A DNA stretch of 64,000 nucleotides from Ryuthela nishihirai (taxonomy: Eukaryota; Arthropoda; Arachnida; Araneae; Heptathelidae), in the NCBI GenBank assembly GCA_038380435.1, contig JAWZYU010000025.1:27628707-27692706 (forward strand), written 5' to 3'. This document shows, in pieces, positions 44,117 to 55,097 of the stretch (within the stretch, counting starts at the first letter, position 1; the number at the start of each line of letters is the position of its first letter). The position numbers and the translations under genes are program-made. The notes beneath the pieces were generated by a model. It made no database searches, was not told the DNA's origin, and was given only the letters and a program-made list of their open reading frames with translations.

Positions 44117-44956
44117 CAGGTAAACCTCGATATGTGCTTTTTCGATCAATGCAAGTTTCAGTTAATATGGTCAGAAACATACTATTCCTCTATATGTGCC
44201 CCCTAAAATTTTGAATAATGCGGCTGATTATGAAACAAAAAAATTTTAATAATGCAAAAAGAGTTGCCCAAAAACTTTTGTGGCTCCAAAAATAGAGTTG
44301 ACACTGTTATTGAAGAAATTAGTGTCATTGGAGAAGATCTTGGCTTTGAAGATGTTGATTCGTCTAATGTCAGAGAATGGCTGGATTTGCATTCACAGCC
44401 AGTCACCGACAAGGATCTTATAGAATTGGAGCAACAGCATTGCTTTCAAGAAAGAAGAAATTGTGCCTTAAAGAGAGGGGTGTGTCTTAAAAGAAATTTT
44501 GATAAAGAAAAAACTAGCATGTTTCAAAATTTGGAAACTTTTAAACAACAAATTATGGATTTAGATCAGAATGTGGAAAGAAGCATGGTAGTTCACCAAA
44601 CCCTAGAAAATGGAATTACTGGCTATCGTAAAGTGTATGAAGAGAAAAAGAAGGCTACATCTGTTCAAACGACGCTTGACAAATATTTCTCTAGAAAGTA
44701 GCATATTCATTTTTTACTCGTTTTGTAACTAATTTCTTTAAAAATGCTTTTCAGCTTACTTGCTTTCATTATTCTTTATATTCTATCTATGTACACAGTT
44801 AAAAATTTTAAAGGCCAAAATAAAGTCTTCTGACGAATGTTCTAAGACATCATGGAAAAATTGCAATTTTTCCATTGGTTTTTAACATCGATATATGCAG
44901 TTTTGATATATATACGTTACACTCATTGCACGAATTAACATATAGAGGTTTACATG
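44117..44956 (+). mobile_element. Internally deleted Tigger element with C-terminal ORF
   Basis: The 840-base element has ends CAGGTAAACCTCGATATG and, inverted, CATGTAAACCTCTATATG, with TA on both sides (44115-44116, 44957-44958). The open frame 44252-44701 (149 residues) matches the C-terminal tail of Tigger/jerky-type transposases: an acidic GEDLGFEDVDSSNVREWLDL stretch, VTDKDLIELEQ, and a terminal VQTTLDKYFSRK. The DNA-binding and DDE regions are missing. An intact tail of this length in a deleted element is unusual. Confidence 0.82.
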
Positions 44957-44987
44957 TACAATTCAATAAATATTTATTTGAAAAAAA

Positions 44988-45782
44988 TTATTGCCAACGA
45001 TGTGGGATTCGGGCTCGTGACTCTCCAGATACATGACAGTGATGTACCAGCTGAACATTTGATGATAATTTACTTCCAGAATGTGACCTTTATATTTTTT
45101 GCTGGATGTGGTGAAAATTATACCATCTGTAATCAGTGAAGGCAATTTATTTTCCAAATGTTGCTAAAGAATCAGATGTTAATCAGAAAGTCACGTTTAA
45201 GTGTTATTAATTAAAAATTGATCCATAGTAAATACACAGATTACCTGTAGATGCACAATTCAATAAATAATTATTTGGATAAAATTATTGCTTGCGGTGT
45301 GATTGGTTGGTTGTTTGGGGTTTAATGGCGCAACAGCCACTAGGGCCCTGTGGTGTGGTATATGAATCTGTGACTCTCCAGATACATACCATGTTTACGA
45401 TGTTTGGTTTAGCCAGTAGAGTGCTCTGGCATGTATCTGGAGAGTTGTGGTTTCGAATCCTGCATTGTCTGCAATAATTTTATCTGAATAATTATTTATG
45501 AATTATATAACTGCAGGTAACGTGTATTTAATATGAATTTATTTTTAATCAATAACACTTAAATGTGAGGGACTTCCTCATTAACATCTGATTCTTTAGC
45601 AACATTTGGAAAATAAGTTGCCTTCACTGATTATAGATGGCACAAGGTCCACCACATTCAGCGAAAGTGATAAAGGCCACATTCTGGAGACAAATTGTCT
45701 GATGGTTGGTTTAGCTAGTAGAGTGCTCTGACATGTATCTGGAGAGTTGGAGGTTTTTAAATCTTTGCATTGTCGACAATAA
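44988..45782. repeat. Nested palindrome with four tRNA-like units
   Basis: Centred near 45395, the arms pair continuously. The TCTCCAGATACAT of the left arm (about 45020 and 45376) mirrors ATGTATCTGGAGA in the right arm (about 45432 and 45735). The AATCAGATGTTAATCAG-type block at about 45175 mirrors 45585. Two tRNA-like units point left and two point right, each with a GTAGAGTGCTCTG A-box-like core in the right-arm version. A LINE 3' tail (45301-45358) is inserted in the left arm only. Confidence 0.78.
45301..45358 (-). mobile_element. LINE 3' tail fragment
   Basis: GGTTTAATGGCGCAACAGCC and ACTAGGGCC are the inverted counterpart of the LINE tail at about 32870-32912. The fragment interrupts the left arm of the palindrome and is absent from the right arm. 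Confidence 0.6.
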
Positions 45783-45979
45783 GTGTTAAATCTTTCTTTG
45801 TTTTCTAAAAATTTCCCAATTCATTTGAAATGCTATATAAATATATATTTTTTAATATGTTTATAGAAATAAAACAATCCCATTACAAGTATATATGTCC
45901 AGTCATCTACCAAGGTAACATTCCTGCCAATAATATAGATGAATTTTACATTACCTGTAATTTTATATTTTGACAGATA

Positions 45980-46580
45980 TACAGGGTGATTGTAAACTCT
46001 TTCAACAAAAAAAAGAGGGGTGATAGCACACATCAAGACAGAAAATTTTTGCAATGGAACCTAGGGTCGCATTCCACTCCTTCTTTCAGAAAAGAGTACT
46101 TTCGAAAAATGCCATGCATGCACAAGTATTTACAACCGGTGCATGAAAAGCACAAGATTCAAATCAGGTGTGTTGAGCAAGTGTGTAGACGATTAAGAAC
46201 AAACATTTAAAAACGCAGCCGAAACCCGTTCATCGACATTACCGTGATAACGTCACATGATAAGTGACGTATTTGTGAAGGACATGGAAGACTACACATA
46301 AGAGGAATTGGCGGATATGCATCTGATGTACGGCCAAGCAGGTGGTAATGGGTGTGAAGCACAAAGTTTGCACCGTGAGAGATTTCCAAATCGTCATATT
46401 GTGATTTTCATGCACTGGTTGTAAATACTTGTGCATGCGTGGTGTTTTTCGAAAGTACTCTTTTCTGGCGAAAGGAGTGGAAATTTGCAATGCGACCCTA
46501 GGTTCCATTGCAAAAATTGGTCGTCTTGATGTGCACTATCACCCCTCTTTTTTGTTGAAAGAGTTTACAATCACCCTGTA
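45980..46580 (+). mobile_element. Long-TIR MITE carrying a DUF4817-like helix-turn-helix
   Basis: The ends TACAGGGTGATTGTAAACTC and its complement close a 601-base element with inverted arms of about 165-170 bases. Between them, at about 46262-46400, the plus strand reads (with one stop) EELADMHLMYGQAGGNG and then RERFPNRHI. That is the hallmark of the arthropod DUF4817 helix-turn-helix found at the N-terminus of Tc1/mariner-like transposases. Nothing of the catalytic part remains. The arms also create shadow ORFs on both strands. Confidence 0.8.
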
Positions 46581-46716
46581 TAGTTCTATTGAACCTCCAT
46601 GTGAAATTTCATTTCAGGGTTTAAGAATGATTGTGGTCATGTGAATTCTTCAACATCTTGTTAAAAGTTCTTATACTGACTAATCAATATAGCATTTACT
46701 TATGATAGTGTGTAAG

Positions 46717-47460
46717 TGTAACGCTCCAAATAATATGCAAAATACTTTAAAGTTGGACCTTTTTCCTGATCCAATTAGTTTTATGCTCCGGATAGCTAAT
46801 ACGGGCGCCAGGCAATAATTAACAAATTGCCAAAAAAGTAGACTAAGTTTAAAGTAGGGTTCAAAATGCGAGGTTAATGTAGGGTTCAGCGAGTGTTAAT
46901 GAGTAAATAGTTAGAATCAAAATTGATTGTCAAAAGTCTAGATGCTATCAATCTAAATTCGCGTTGCTCAAGAGAAAAAACTGTAAAGACTCAAAAGGTT
47001 TAAAATAACAGATTTATTTCCAAAATATCAACTCACCGTGCTACAGCGTACTCTCTTCTCCTCCTCTCTCACTCTACAACTCTGTGCACTAGGCACTCTC
47101 TCTCTCTCTACACAACTCACTGCTCTAACTGCTTATGCTGTGCTTTGCTTACCGTCTTCCTGTGACTAGCAAGTCACCGGTTTAAAACAAGAACAAGACA
47201 CGTGTCATGTTGCACGCCGGAAAAGACATTTACATAATATGACGAACGACGCAAACTATGACGCAAGAAGGGGCATGTCCTTGTGCACATGCTTTAGCGG
47301 TGATAGTCGGAAGATCGGAGTTGCGCATACGCAACTCTTAACTTTTGGAAATGAGTGCTGTGATGCCAAAAAGGAAATAAAAATCCCCAAAATGATAAAT
47401 ATAACGTAAATTAAACAAAACTGGTTAAGGTAAAGCAAAAGTGAACGATGGGGCATCACA
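46717..47460 (+). mobile_element. Solo LTR, family A copy 5
   Basis: It begins TGTAACGCTCC and ends GGGGCATCACA, 744 bases, flanked by TAAG on both sides (46713-46716 and 47461-47464). It is closest to copies 1 and 2 in body sequence. Confidence 0.9.
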
Positions 47461-47613
47461 TAAGAATTCACTGAGTAGGGTGACTAGATGTCTCTGTTTT
47501 CTGGGGACAGTTCCTGCATGAAGTGCTCTGTCACCAACAAATAAATCTCTCTGGAAGTGTCCCTGGAATTTTTTTATATTAAATTAACTGTACAGTATGA
47601 GCATGTCTTTTAA

Positions 47614-48142
47614 CCCTTTCAGGACCATAAGGTTTCTAAGAGTAAATATTAGTATGCAACTGTTTATTTTAGTTTGTTTAGATGTAAAATAAATAAAAAT
47701 CATAAAAATACATAACAATGTGTAGTTTTTTTTTGGAATTTTATGGGAAATATTTTTCCCAATGGACTATAAAGGTAACACAAATTATATAGTTAGGCTT
47801 ATTATGCAATGTCTTTTATTTATTGGTTTATTATAACAAAATGTTAACTAAAATAATACAAAATTATGAAATAAAATTACTATACAAAATGATGTGCTAA
47901 TTATGATATTCTGCAAAGCAATTTCTTTTGGTAGTGAGGCAAAGATGGACATTGCACATAGTACATATATTATGCGTCCTGACAGTTCTGTTTTTGTTTT
48001 CTAAACGTTCCCGTTTACGTAATTGCGTTCGGCATACGTTCTATTTTGACATTCTGTATAAAAAATGCAGATAAGGTTATAATTAAATATGACAATCACC
48101 ATTTTTAAAATGGGAAAAATGTTTCCCTTTGTCGTGAAAGGG
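47614..48142 (-). mobile_element. piggyBac-like remnant, TTAA-flanked
   Basis: TTAA at 47610-47613 and 48143-48146 flank ends CCCTTTCAGGACC and, inverted, CCCTTTCACGAC. The minus strand at about 47920-48000 reads NICTMCNVHLC and RNCFAEYH, matching the cysteine-rich C-terminal domain of piggyBac transposases. The rest of the transposase is absent (529 bases in all). Confidence 0.85.
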
Positions 48143-48146
48143 TTAA

Positions 48147-49222
48147 ATGGAAGTGAAATGTTATACTGCATTCAAAATCCAGTCTCTTGCCCCCTTCCCC
48201 CCGTTTTTTCCCAGATCCGGACCTGTTTACAAGTATAAAACTGAAATATTTGTTATTGAAAGAAAAAAACTTATTTATAGCTTAAAATATATTTTAAAAT
48301 AGATAAGAATATGCTTAAAATTAGTAAAATACCGTATAAAATAAAAAAAATATATACAGGTATTTAAAGTTAAGAAATATATCATGGATCTGTCATACCA
48401 AGTACAACCATGTTACAGAACAGAGTGTGATAGACAAAGGTTTAAAAGCACTGCATGACATTGGCATCTGCAAGATATGAATATTATTTCAATAGTAGTA
48501 ATCGGGGCAAAACATTTTTAATTTACACCAAACACCGGTTTCGAAAAAAATCACAAAAGTATTTCTACAAGGGAATGTGCCGAAATTTATCTGCGAAATT
48601 CATATAATGCTGTTGCTTTATAAAAATCAAATAAAGTTGGTAATAATTTTAATATATCCTACATTATTAATTATATTCGTTGATGGAAGACAAGCAACCA
48701 TTTAAACTCTGGGATCAAAACTGTTTCCTTTGGCTTCAACCAGATGGTGCTGGCTGCAGGCAGCCGTGTAAAGGCTTGGCTAAGGTAAAGGATGGGCACA
48801 AAACGAGTTCACTTTGGCTTTCAATTGGTTGCTCACTCTGTCCTATTCTATCTCGTTGATACCAAGATGTCTGGCTGCTGTTGTGAGAACAAAAGGTGAA
48901 GCAACAGGTTATTAGGTAGGTGTTATAATAATTTGTCCATTCAGTGCATATTAATTTATACTAGTCTGGTTAAAAAGTTAGCCCTACACTCATGTAAATA
49001 TCCCTTTGAAATTTTCAATGTAAATAATTAGATTTCCTTTAAAAAATTAAATATGGGTGTAAATGGGTATTAAATTTTCTTTATTGTGTCAAAATCTGAC
49101 ATTGAATGTATAAACAAAAGTTTTCATTTTCTTGCATTTTTCTAATAACACAGCATGATGCTTAAGATTCTTTCATAGTTTTAAACACAGGTTTTATCAG
49201 ATTACTTATACAATATAGTTTC
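48147..49222. other. Stretch without recognised features
   Basis: AT-rich sequence, with a somewhat GC-richer patch at 48700-48900 that shows no reading frame or repeat family that can be named. Confidence 0.4.
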
Positions 49223-51454
49223 ACTCTTAACCTGTGCAGACTATTGTTCAAATAATGTTACAGTTCCTAAAGGATTTATCAACTTTGGGTGTCTTGCTTC
49301 CCTCACTCCATTGGCATCCTGTGTGGTCAGGCTCCATCATCAGTCCTCCCATTGGGTGTTACTGATATGACGTTTTAGGGGGGGGGGGGGTTCTGCAGAC
49401 ACTCGTCCTTCACTGTGTAGTTCACTAAATCCTCTATTGTGCTGTAGAGATGCATTGATGAGCTCACACATTATTTATAGTTAGTTCAAGTCCCTTATAG
49501 TTTCATGACTTTCTGCCATCATCATCTTCAGAGGGGTTACATCTTCTGGTGTGTTGTAGGGGTTAGTAGCATTTTTTTTTTGGAATAGTCAATGCATGGT
49601 TGATTTGCTTGTGTTGGGTTGGTCCACGTTTCTTTGGGGGGTGTTGCTATTAGTAGGGAACCCACTAATATACCCAAGCATCCCATTGTTCACTAAGATA
49701 AAACAATTTTTTCCAAGTAATGACTATACAAACAACTCTCCACAAGACTTCACTCAGGTCATAAGACAACTCAGAATCGAACCCTATCACAAAATGGCAT
49801 CCTTCGACATAAACTCATTATCTCTGAACACACCTATCAACAGTCTTAAGTATAATAAAAATAGATTAAAAGAGAGATGGACCAAATCAGTATGAGAGAA
49901 AGGCAGTAATGAAAACCCTGAAACTCATAACCAGCAACAACTATTTCAAAGCAAATAATGAAAATATCACCAAAAGAAGGGTACCCCTATGGAATCGCCA
50001 ATATCAGGTCTTCTCGCAGACATAACCATCCAAGAAATAGAACAAGGGCTTAAAAGGCACCAAACTCCTCCCCTGATATACAAAAGATAAATAGACAATA
50101 TCATAATAATATACAAAGAAAATAATGCAAACTACCTGGAAAACTTAAGGAATGAAAAGGAAGCAACACACTCCATTATCAAATTCATGATCGAACACGA
50201 GAAAAATAAAGTACTACCATACCTTGACATTGGAAGGAAAACAAGAGTATATTGCAAATCTGCAAAAATGAGTGCAGTAATACCATACACATCAGCCCAC
50301 CCCTAAGACATAAAAAGAGTGCAATAAGATTGGCATTCATCAGGAACAACAGATACTCCAACAATTAAAAAGCATATGAAACTGAAAAAGAAAACATACA
50401 AAATGGCAGGATGCAAACTATCCCTTGCAGCTAATTAGAAAAATGGAAATGAAGCAAAAAGCATCGTGAAAAATGCCAACCTTGCCAAAGAACATGAAGA
50501 TAATTATAAATACACCATAAGCATACCACCCATAACTTTGCTAGAAAAAAAAACCACTGAACAGAATTGTGAAACCCCACAAACCCATAGTATAATATGA
50601 AGCATAGTACCCATGGCAGCAGCATTAACAATATAGGTATAAAAAACAGATGAAAAAGGAAAAAAAAAGGCAGGAATTTACAGAATACCTGTCTTAAATC
50701 AACAAAACCAACACACTACTATGGAAAAACCAAAAGATCACGTAAAATCAGATTTAAAGAGCACCAGCAAAACATCATATATAAAAAAGAAACAGCAGCA
50801 TTAGTCAGATATGCACGAAACCAAATATAACACCGAAATTCGATCAGGTACAAATAATAGCAAGCTCCAAAGCAGAATATCAATTAAACCTAACCAAAAT
50901 ATACACAATATAATGGAAACAGGGAAACCTGCTGCAACAATGATAAAGAGATCCCATCACACCCATGAAACTGCTCATGGACAAAGAGAAGGATAGGAAT
51001 ACAGACAAACAGAAAGGAAAAATCCCTACTGATACCCCCCCCCCCCCCCAAAGAAATGTGGACCAACCTGCCACAAGCAAATCAACCATGCATGGAACAT
51101 TCCAAAATAACTTAACCCCTACAACACACCCAGAAGATGCACCACCTTTCCTGAAGATGATGACAGAAAGTCATCAAAACTGTTAAGGGACTTGAACTAA
51201 TTATGAATAATGTGCAAGCTCATCAATGCATCTCTAAAGCACAATACAGGATTTAGTGAACTGTACGGTAAAGGATGAGTGCCTGCAGAAAACCTACTTC
51301 CACAGTGAAGCATCGGTAACAGCCAGTGGGTGCGCTAACGAAATAACCTGACTGTACCAGATGCCAGCGGAATGTGGGAAGCAGATGCCCAAAGTCAGTA
51401 AATCCTTTATGAACTCTAGCATATTTAAATTGTAGTTCTGTACAGGTTAAGAGT
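49223..51454 (+). mobile_element. Penelope-like retroelement (decayed) between long inverted repeats
   Basis: The interior (about 49690-50880) encodes, with frameshifts, Penelope-type reverse-transcriptase motifs. These are HKMASFDINSLSLNTPI (49785-49835), GSPISGLLADITIQEIEQG (about 49995-50050), an IDNIIIIYKENN block (YVDD-like motif damaged) and LPYLDI (about 50217-50235). A GIY-YIG-like C-terminus follows (AGIYRIPV at about 50670; IRFKEHQQNIIYKK at about 50750-50790). Inverted flanks of about 400 bases pair: 49223-49662 with 51050-51454. Inverted long terminal copies are known for Penelope elements. Stops show it is inactive. Confidence 0.82.
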
Positions 51455-51730
51455 TAATCTATATTGTATAAATAATACTCAAGAATTTAATGCATAATTA
51501 AATTTAGGTACTTTTTCAAAAGTAACTGTTTAACCAAAGTGAAGAAGAAGAAGCAACAATGAACAAGAGCAAACAGTTTATTAGTTTTTCATTTTTCCAT
51601 TGAACAAGAGCAAATAACTTACCACTTTGTAATGTGTAATGTTAAAGGGGGTGGGGGAAGGTTTCTTTGAAAGCATACAGTTTGGTCACTTTTATTCATT
51701 ACTTTTTTAATAAATATGTTTTATTTGTAG

Positions 51731-52049
51731 TTGTTGCCCCAGATACCAATGTGCTATTAAGAGGCCTATCAAGAAGATTGAGAAGGATAAACTAAATAAT
51801 ATGTCAAGTGACAGTGATTCAGATAAAGAGGAGAAACCAAATTCTACAACAAGTGACAATGATTCAGATAAAGAGGAGAAACCAAAGTCTGTGGCAAGTG
51901 ATAATGATTTAAGTGAAGAAGAAAACTCTCCATCTAGTACCAAGGAAACTAAGTCTCTGACAGCTGCACAAGAAAATATGATTGATTTATTAGTCCATTT
52001 CCAAAATGAGTGTGAATCAATATCTAAGGAAGACTGCATGAAAGTTGCA
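51731..52049 (+). CDS. EcR: Ecdysone receptor hinge and LBD helix-1 exon (partial gene)
   Basis: EcR is the nuclear receptor that, with USP/RXR, binds ecdysteroids and activates moulting genes. After a TTTGTAG acceptor, one base completes a Cys codon. The frame then reads CCPRYQCAIKRPIKKIEKDK, the C-terminal extension that follows the DNA-binding domain (compare the VPExQCAxKRxxKKxxKEKDK pattern of the family). A threefold acidic repeat follows (SDSDSDKEEKPNSTT, SDNDSDKEEKPKSVA, SDNDLSEEENSPSST; about 51804-51950). Then LTAAQENMIDLLVHFQNECE is helix 1 of the ligand-binding domain. The donor is GCA|GTGAGT, phase 0. Length is 319 bases. Upstream zinc-finger exons were not found between 31.3 kb and 51.7 kb. 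Replacement of the usual basic pair by Pro-Ile in the extension is notable. Confidence 0.93.
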
Positions 52050-52834
52050 GTGAGTTTTATTTCCTTGATTTAGATAAGTAATGATGTATTTATATGTTTT
52101 TATGTTAAAAGTTGGATCCCCCCTCCAAAACTGCTTGCATCTAAATCCAGCGAAAAGAGACTGAAATAATGAATGTCAGAAAGTTTTGTCATGCTAGTCA
52201 GATAATGTAAATTCTTTCAGGGTCAGATAAGAAATTCTGGGGCCTAGGTCACATCAGGATTTTGAGGCCCTTCCTGTACTAGAAATGACTTGTAGATTAG
52301 GAATCAATTAATAGATGATCAAAGATTTCTTTGAGGCTAATACTTTTTCAAATGCTATTTTAATGCCAAAAGAAATATTAAATATAGATTCTTTTAGTAG
52401 ACTGAAAATCGAATTGAAAAAATATTTGGGAATTTCAAATTAGCTGAATATTATGTGTTGCGTTTTGTGAATTTATTTGATGTATACCATATTTGTGGCT
52501 GAATGACCTACGTTTAATTTAATTCATTTGCGTGCTGATAAGCTAGTTAGCTTTGCAGGTAATGGTAAATGTACTGTATTCTGTTGTGAATAAAAAAAAT
52601 CAATATTCTTAAAAAAAAAAACGTGTTTTTAATATTGAAATTGCTCTATGGTAGAATTTGCAACTGTGTAAAGCATGAAATATAAAGTTGATGACTTTCT
52701 TCAGTTTGAATGTGAAGATTAATGTATTTTGTTATTCCTAGAAGAGTAAATAAATCCAACCATCATATTCATCATACTATTTTGCCTTCATTGCATGGAG
52801 CTTGTGCTCTTTAAGACCTTAACATGATACATCT
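52050..52834 (+). other. EcR intron, unassigned segment
   Basis: At 52217-52280 a CAGGGTCAGATAAG...GGGGCCTAGG...GAGGCCCTT pattern resembles a hAT-type terminus, like that at 13056. No matching opposite end was found. Otherwise AT-rich. Confidence 0.4.
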
Positions 52835-53020
52835 TTAACCCTTTCATTACACTGGGCAACAAATTTTCATAAAAGTCATGTCTCTGAGATAAATGTAACC
52901 ATTTCTTAAAGATTTCAAGGTGCTGAACACGAATATGACAGTGAAAATGCAAAATTGGCTACGATTTCTGAGAAATCTGCAATAGTTTTTTTATATAATA
53001 GAGTAATACGTACATATGAC

Positions 53021-53390
53021 GGGGACGGGGGTGGCTCAGTCGGTAGCACACCAAGCTTGTAATCTGCAGTTCCGAGTCCCAGCTGGGTCAGCGTTGAGAT
53101 TTATCTCTGCAAAATTCCCTGCCCTCAGTCAGTAGGGGACACCGATGGGCTTGGAAAGGCCACCGTACATCAGATGGGACGTTAAGCCATGTGTGGGAGA
53201 GCCATGCACTGTGCACATTAAAGAACATGGTGGATGGCCTTGACTGGAGCTACCATCTGTTTTCCAACAGCTGTTCCAGTGGGTCCCCTCCACCAACCTC
53301 TGAGCCTTCAGGGTCCGTGTGACCTGGCCATTTATCCCATGGTGTGCAAAAAAGTGCCGCTCAGAGGTAAAACAACCCAAACATGACATG
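53021..53390 (+). mobile_element. SINE1 copy E
   Basis: The A box is intact (TGGCTCAGTCGGTAG) and the B-box region is shortened (a deletion next to GTTCCGAGTCC). The body and GAGGTAAAACAACCCAA end are present. A clean target duplication is not seen. It is inserted in the TTAA element. ACATGACATG-type short repeats follow at 53385-53445. Confidence 0.85.
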
Positions 53391-53469
53391 TATTGACATG
53401 ACATGTACAAGCATGGCATGTATTACCAATACATGACATGTATTGGTAAAATTCTGCTTCTACTTCAGA

Positions 53470-55097
53470 CTTCGCTATACCCATCGCTTGTACAGCTGCT
53501 AATCTCTGGCGAGTGTCCAACAGTAGTCAGCCAACAGTGAAGTGGACCAGTTTCCCTGGTATCGTTTTTCCATTGTTGCAATGTCCTGGTGGAAACGTTA
53601 ACCGTGTTCAACACTAACCATGCTGCAGTTGTCGGGGAAGAAATCTAAGTAGGAATGGAGAAAGTGGATCTTTAAGGACATATTGCAGCCAAGTTTGTGA
53701 TACAGAGACAACTTGTCTTTAACCAGTTTCTTGTAGTTGTCTGCCCTGACATTCTAGAGGAATTTAGTTGACATCAGATGAAACACGTCCCAAGCCTTTT
53801 TCTTGTCACTCTGAAGCAGGTTGTCGAATATCTGGTCTCTAAACAGCTTGCGGATCGGAGGACCCATGAAAAATCCCTCTTTATTTTTGGTTCACTGAGT
53901 CGAGGGAGTTTGTCAGCCAAGTACTTGAAAGCTGATGCAATCTGGTCTATGGCTTTTATGAAGTTTTTCATCACACAGAGTTTGATGTGCAGGGACGGTA
54001 GCAGGATTTTGTGCGTTTCTGCCAGTTCTGCGTGTTACACATTCTTCTCTCAGACCTTCAGAGATTTCCTTTGAGGCCATTTTCTCTTCATGTAGTGCAA
54101 AGTCTTTGCTCGGTTGTCCCATTCACATAAGAAACAGCAGTACTTCGCATATCCCAGCTGCAGCACATCAACAGAGCCACTCACTACCTTCAAGTCACAA
54201 CAGTGATGCCAGCCATACTTGTTATATTGAAGGCAGTTCAACAGCTGTTTTAGGTTGTTGTAGGCTTCATTCACGTGGACAGCATGTCCAACCAGAATGG
54301 ATGAAAGTCTATTTCCATTATGCAGGAACACTGCCTTGATACTCAATTTTGAGGAGTGTATGAATAGTTGCCATTCTTGAGGGTCTTGTTTGATTCAGAG
54401 GCATTCATCAGACCATCTACATTGGAGCAGAACACAAGGTTATCTTCCTTTCTGAAGTAAGGTGCAAACTGCTTATGACGAGACTCGAACATTTTCCTTG
54501 AGTAAATTCCATTGTTTAAGTCTTGATCCAAGTAACTCTGGCCTTGGGCAGCTCCAGACAAGATTGTTCATCTCTTCTTCGGTGAGAATGTATGGCACAG
54601 ATGATGCACCATGGTAGACGTATGGATCATCATTAGACATCATAGGTTGTGGAGAACCTGACATCGGTTTGCCTCACTCCTCATTGTCTGAATCGATGGA
54701 AAATTCTTTTGGAGGTTCGGGAATGGGAAGGCCTTTGCCGTGCAGAACTGGTCGGAGAGCAGATTGTATATTTGGGTATGCTATTATCCACTTCTTTTTC
54801 CTTGTGATGCCTCCAGAAACAGGTGGAACCCATGCAGAAGTAGCAGTCATTTGCATGATTTCTTGGCTCTCTCCAAACCATAGAAACAGCAAATGGCATC
54901 GCCACTTTTTCACCTTTCAACCATTTTGAAAGATTTCTTGAATATATGTACTGCAGCATATGTGTTGGGTCCGGGCCTTGTCCTGGTCCCTGATCTTGCA
55001 TCCAAAATAAAACTCGTATGCTGCTTTCGTTGTCCTTTTCTGGTTTGCAAATGTAACAAAATGTATCTGCATTATTAACACAGTTACAAGGCATCAC
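53470..55097 (-). pseudogene. Broken copy of a widespread uncharacterised animal protein family (cc8K15.2-like)
   Basis: Read on the minus strand, frames in series match a family of roughly 600-800 residue proteins of unknown function, repeated in arthropod and cnidarian genomes. In order: MMPCNCVNNADTFCYIC (55097 leftward), AMPFAVSMVWREPRNHANDC and YFCMG, AYPNIQSALRPVLHGKGLPI, then EEMNNLVWSCPRPELLGSRL. Next come SIKAVFLHNGNRLSSILVGH, LGYAKYCCFLCEWDNRAKT, VMKNFIKAID...FKYLADKLPRLS and, last, the CNMSLKIHFLHS...RYQGNWS region near 53500-53640. At least four frameshifts or stops make it non-functional. A zinc-binding N-terminus is suggested by the Cys pairs. It is named from memory of the family; a database search would settle it. 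Confidence 0.75.

Noticed and set aside
31400..51730. EcR DNA-binding-domain exons
   Set aside because: I looked for the two zinc-finger exons (CEGCKGFF and CRLKKC type strings) on the plus strand and found none; they are upstream of the window or missed by eye.
51707..52039. 110-residue minus-strand ORF opposite the EcR hinge
   Set aside because: It is the antisense shadow of the acidic repeat (Ser/Leu-rich), without independent support.
53778..54346. Plus-strand ORFs of 77-98 residues
   Set aside because: They are shadows of the minus-strand broken gene, whose conserved residues are on the other strand.
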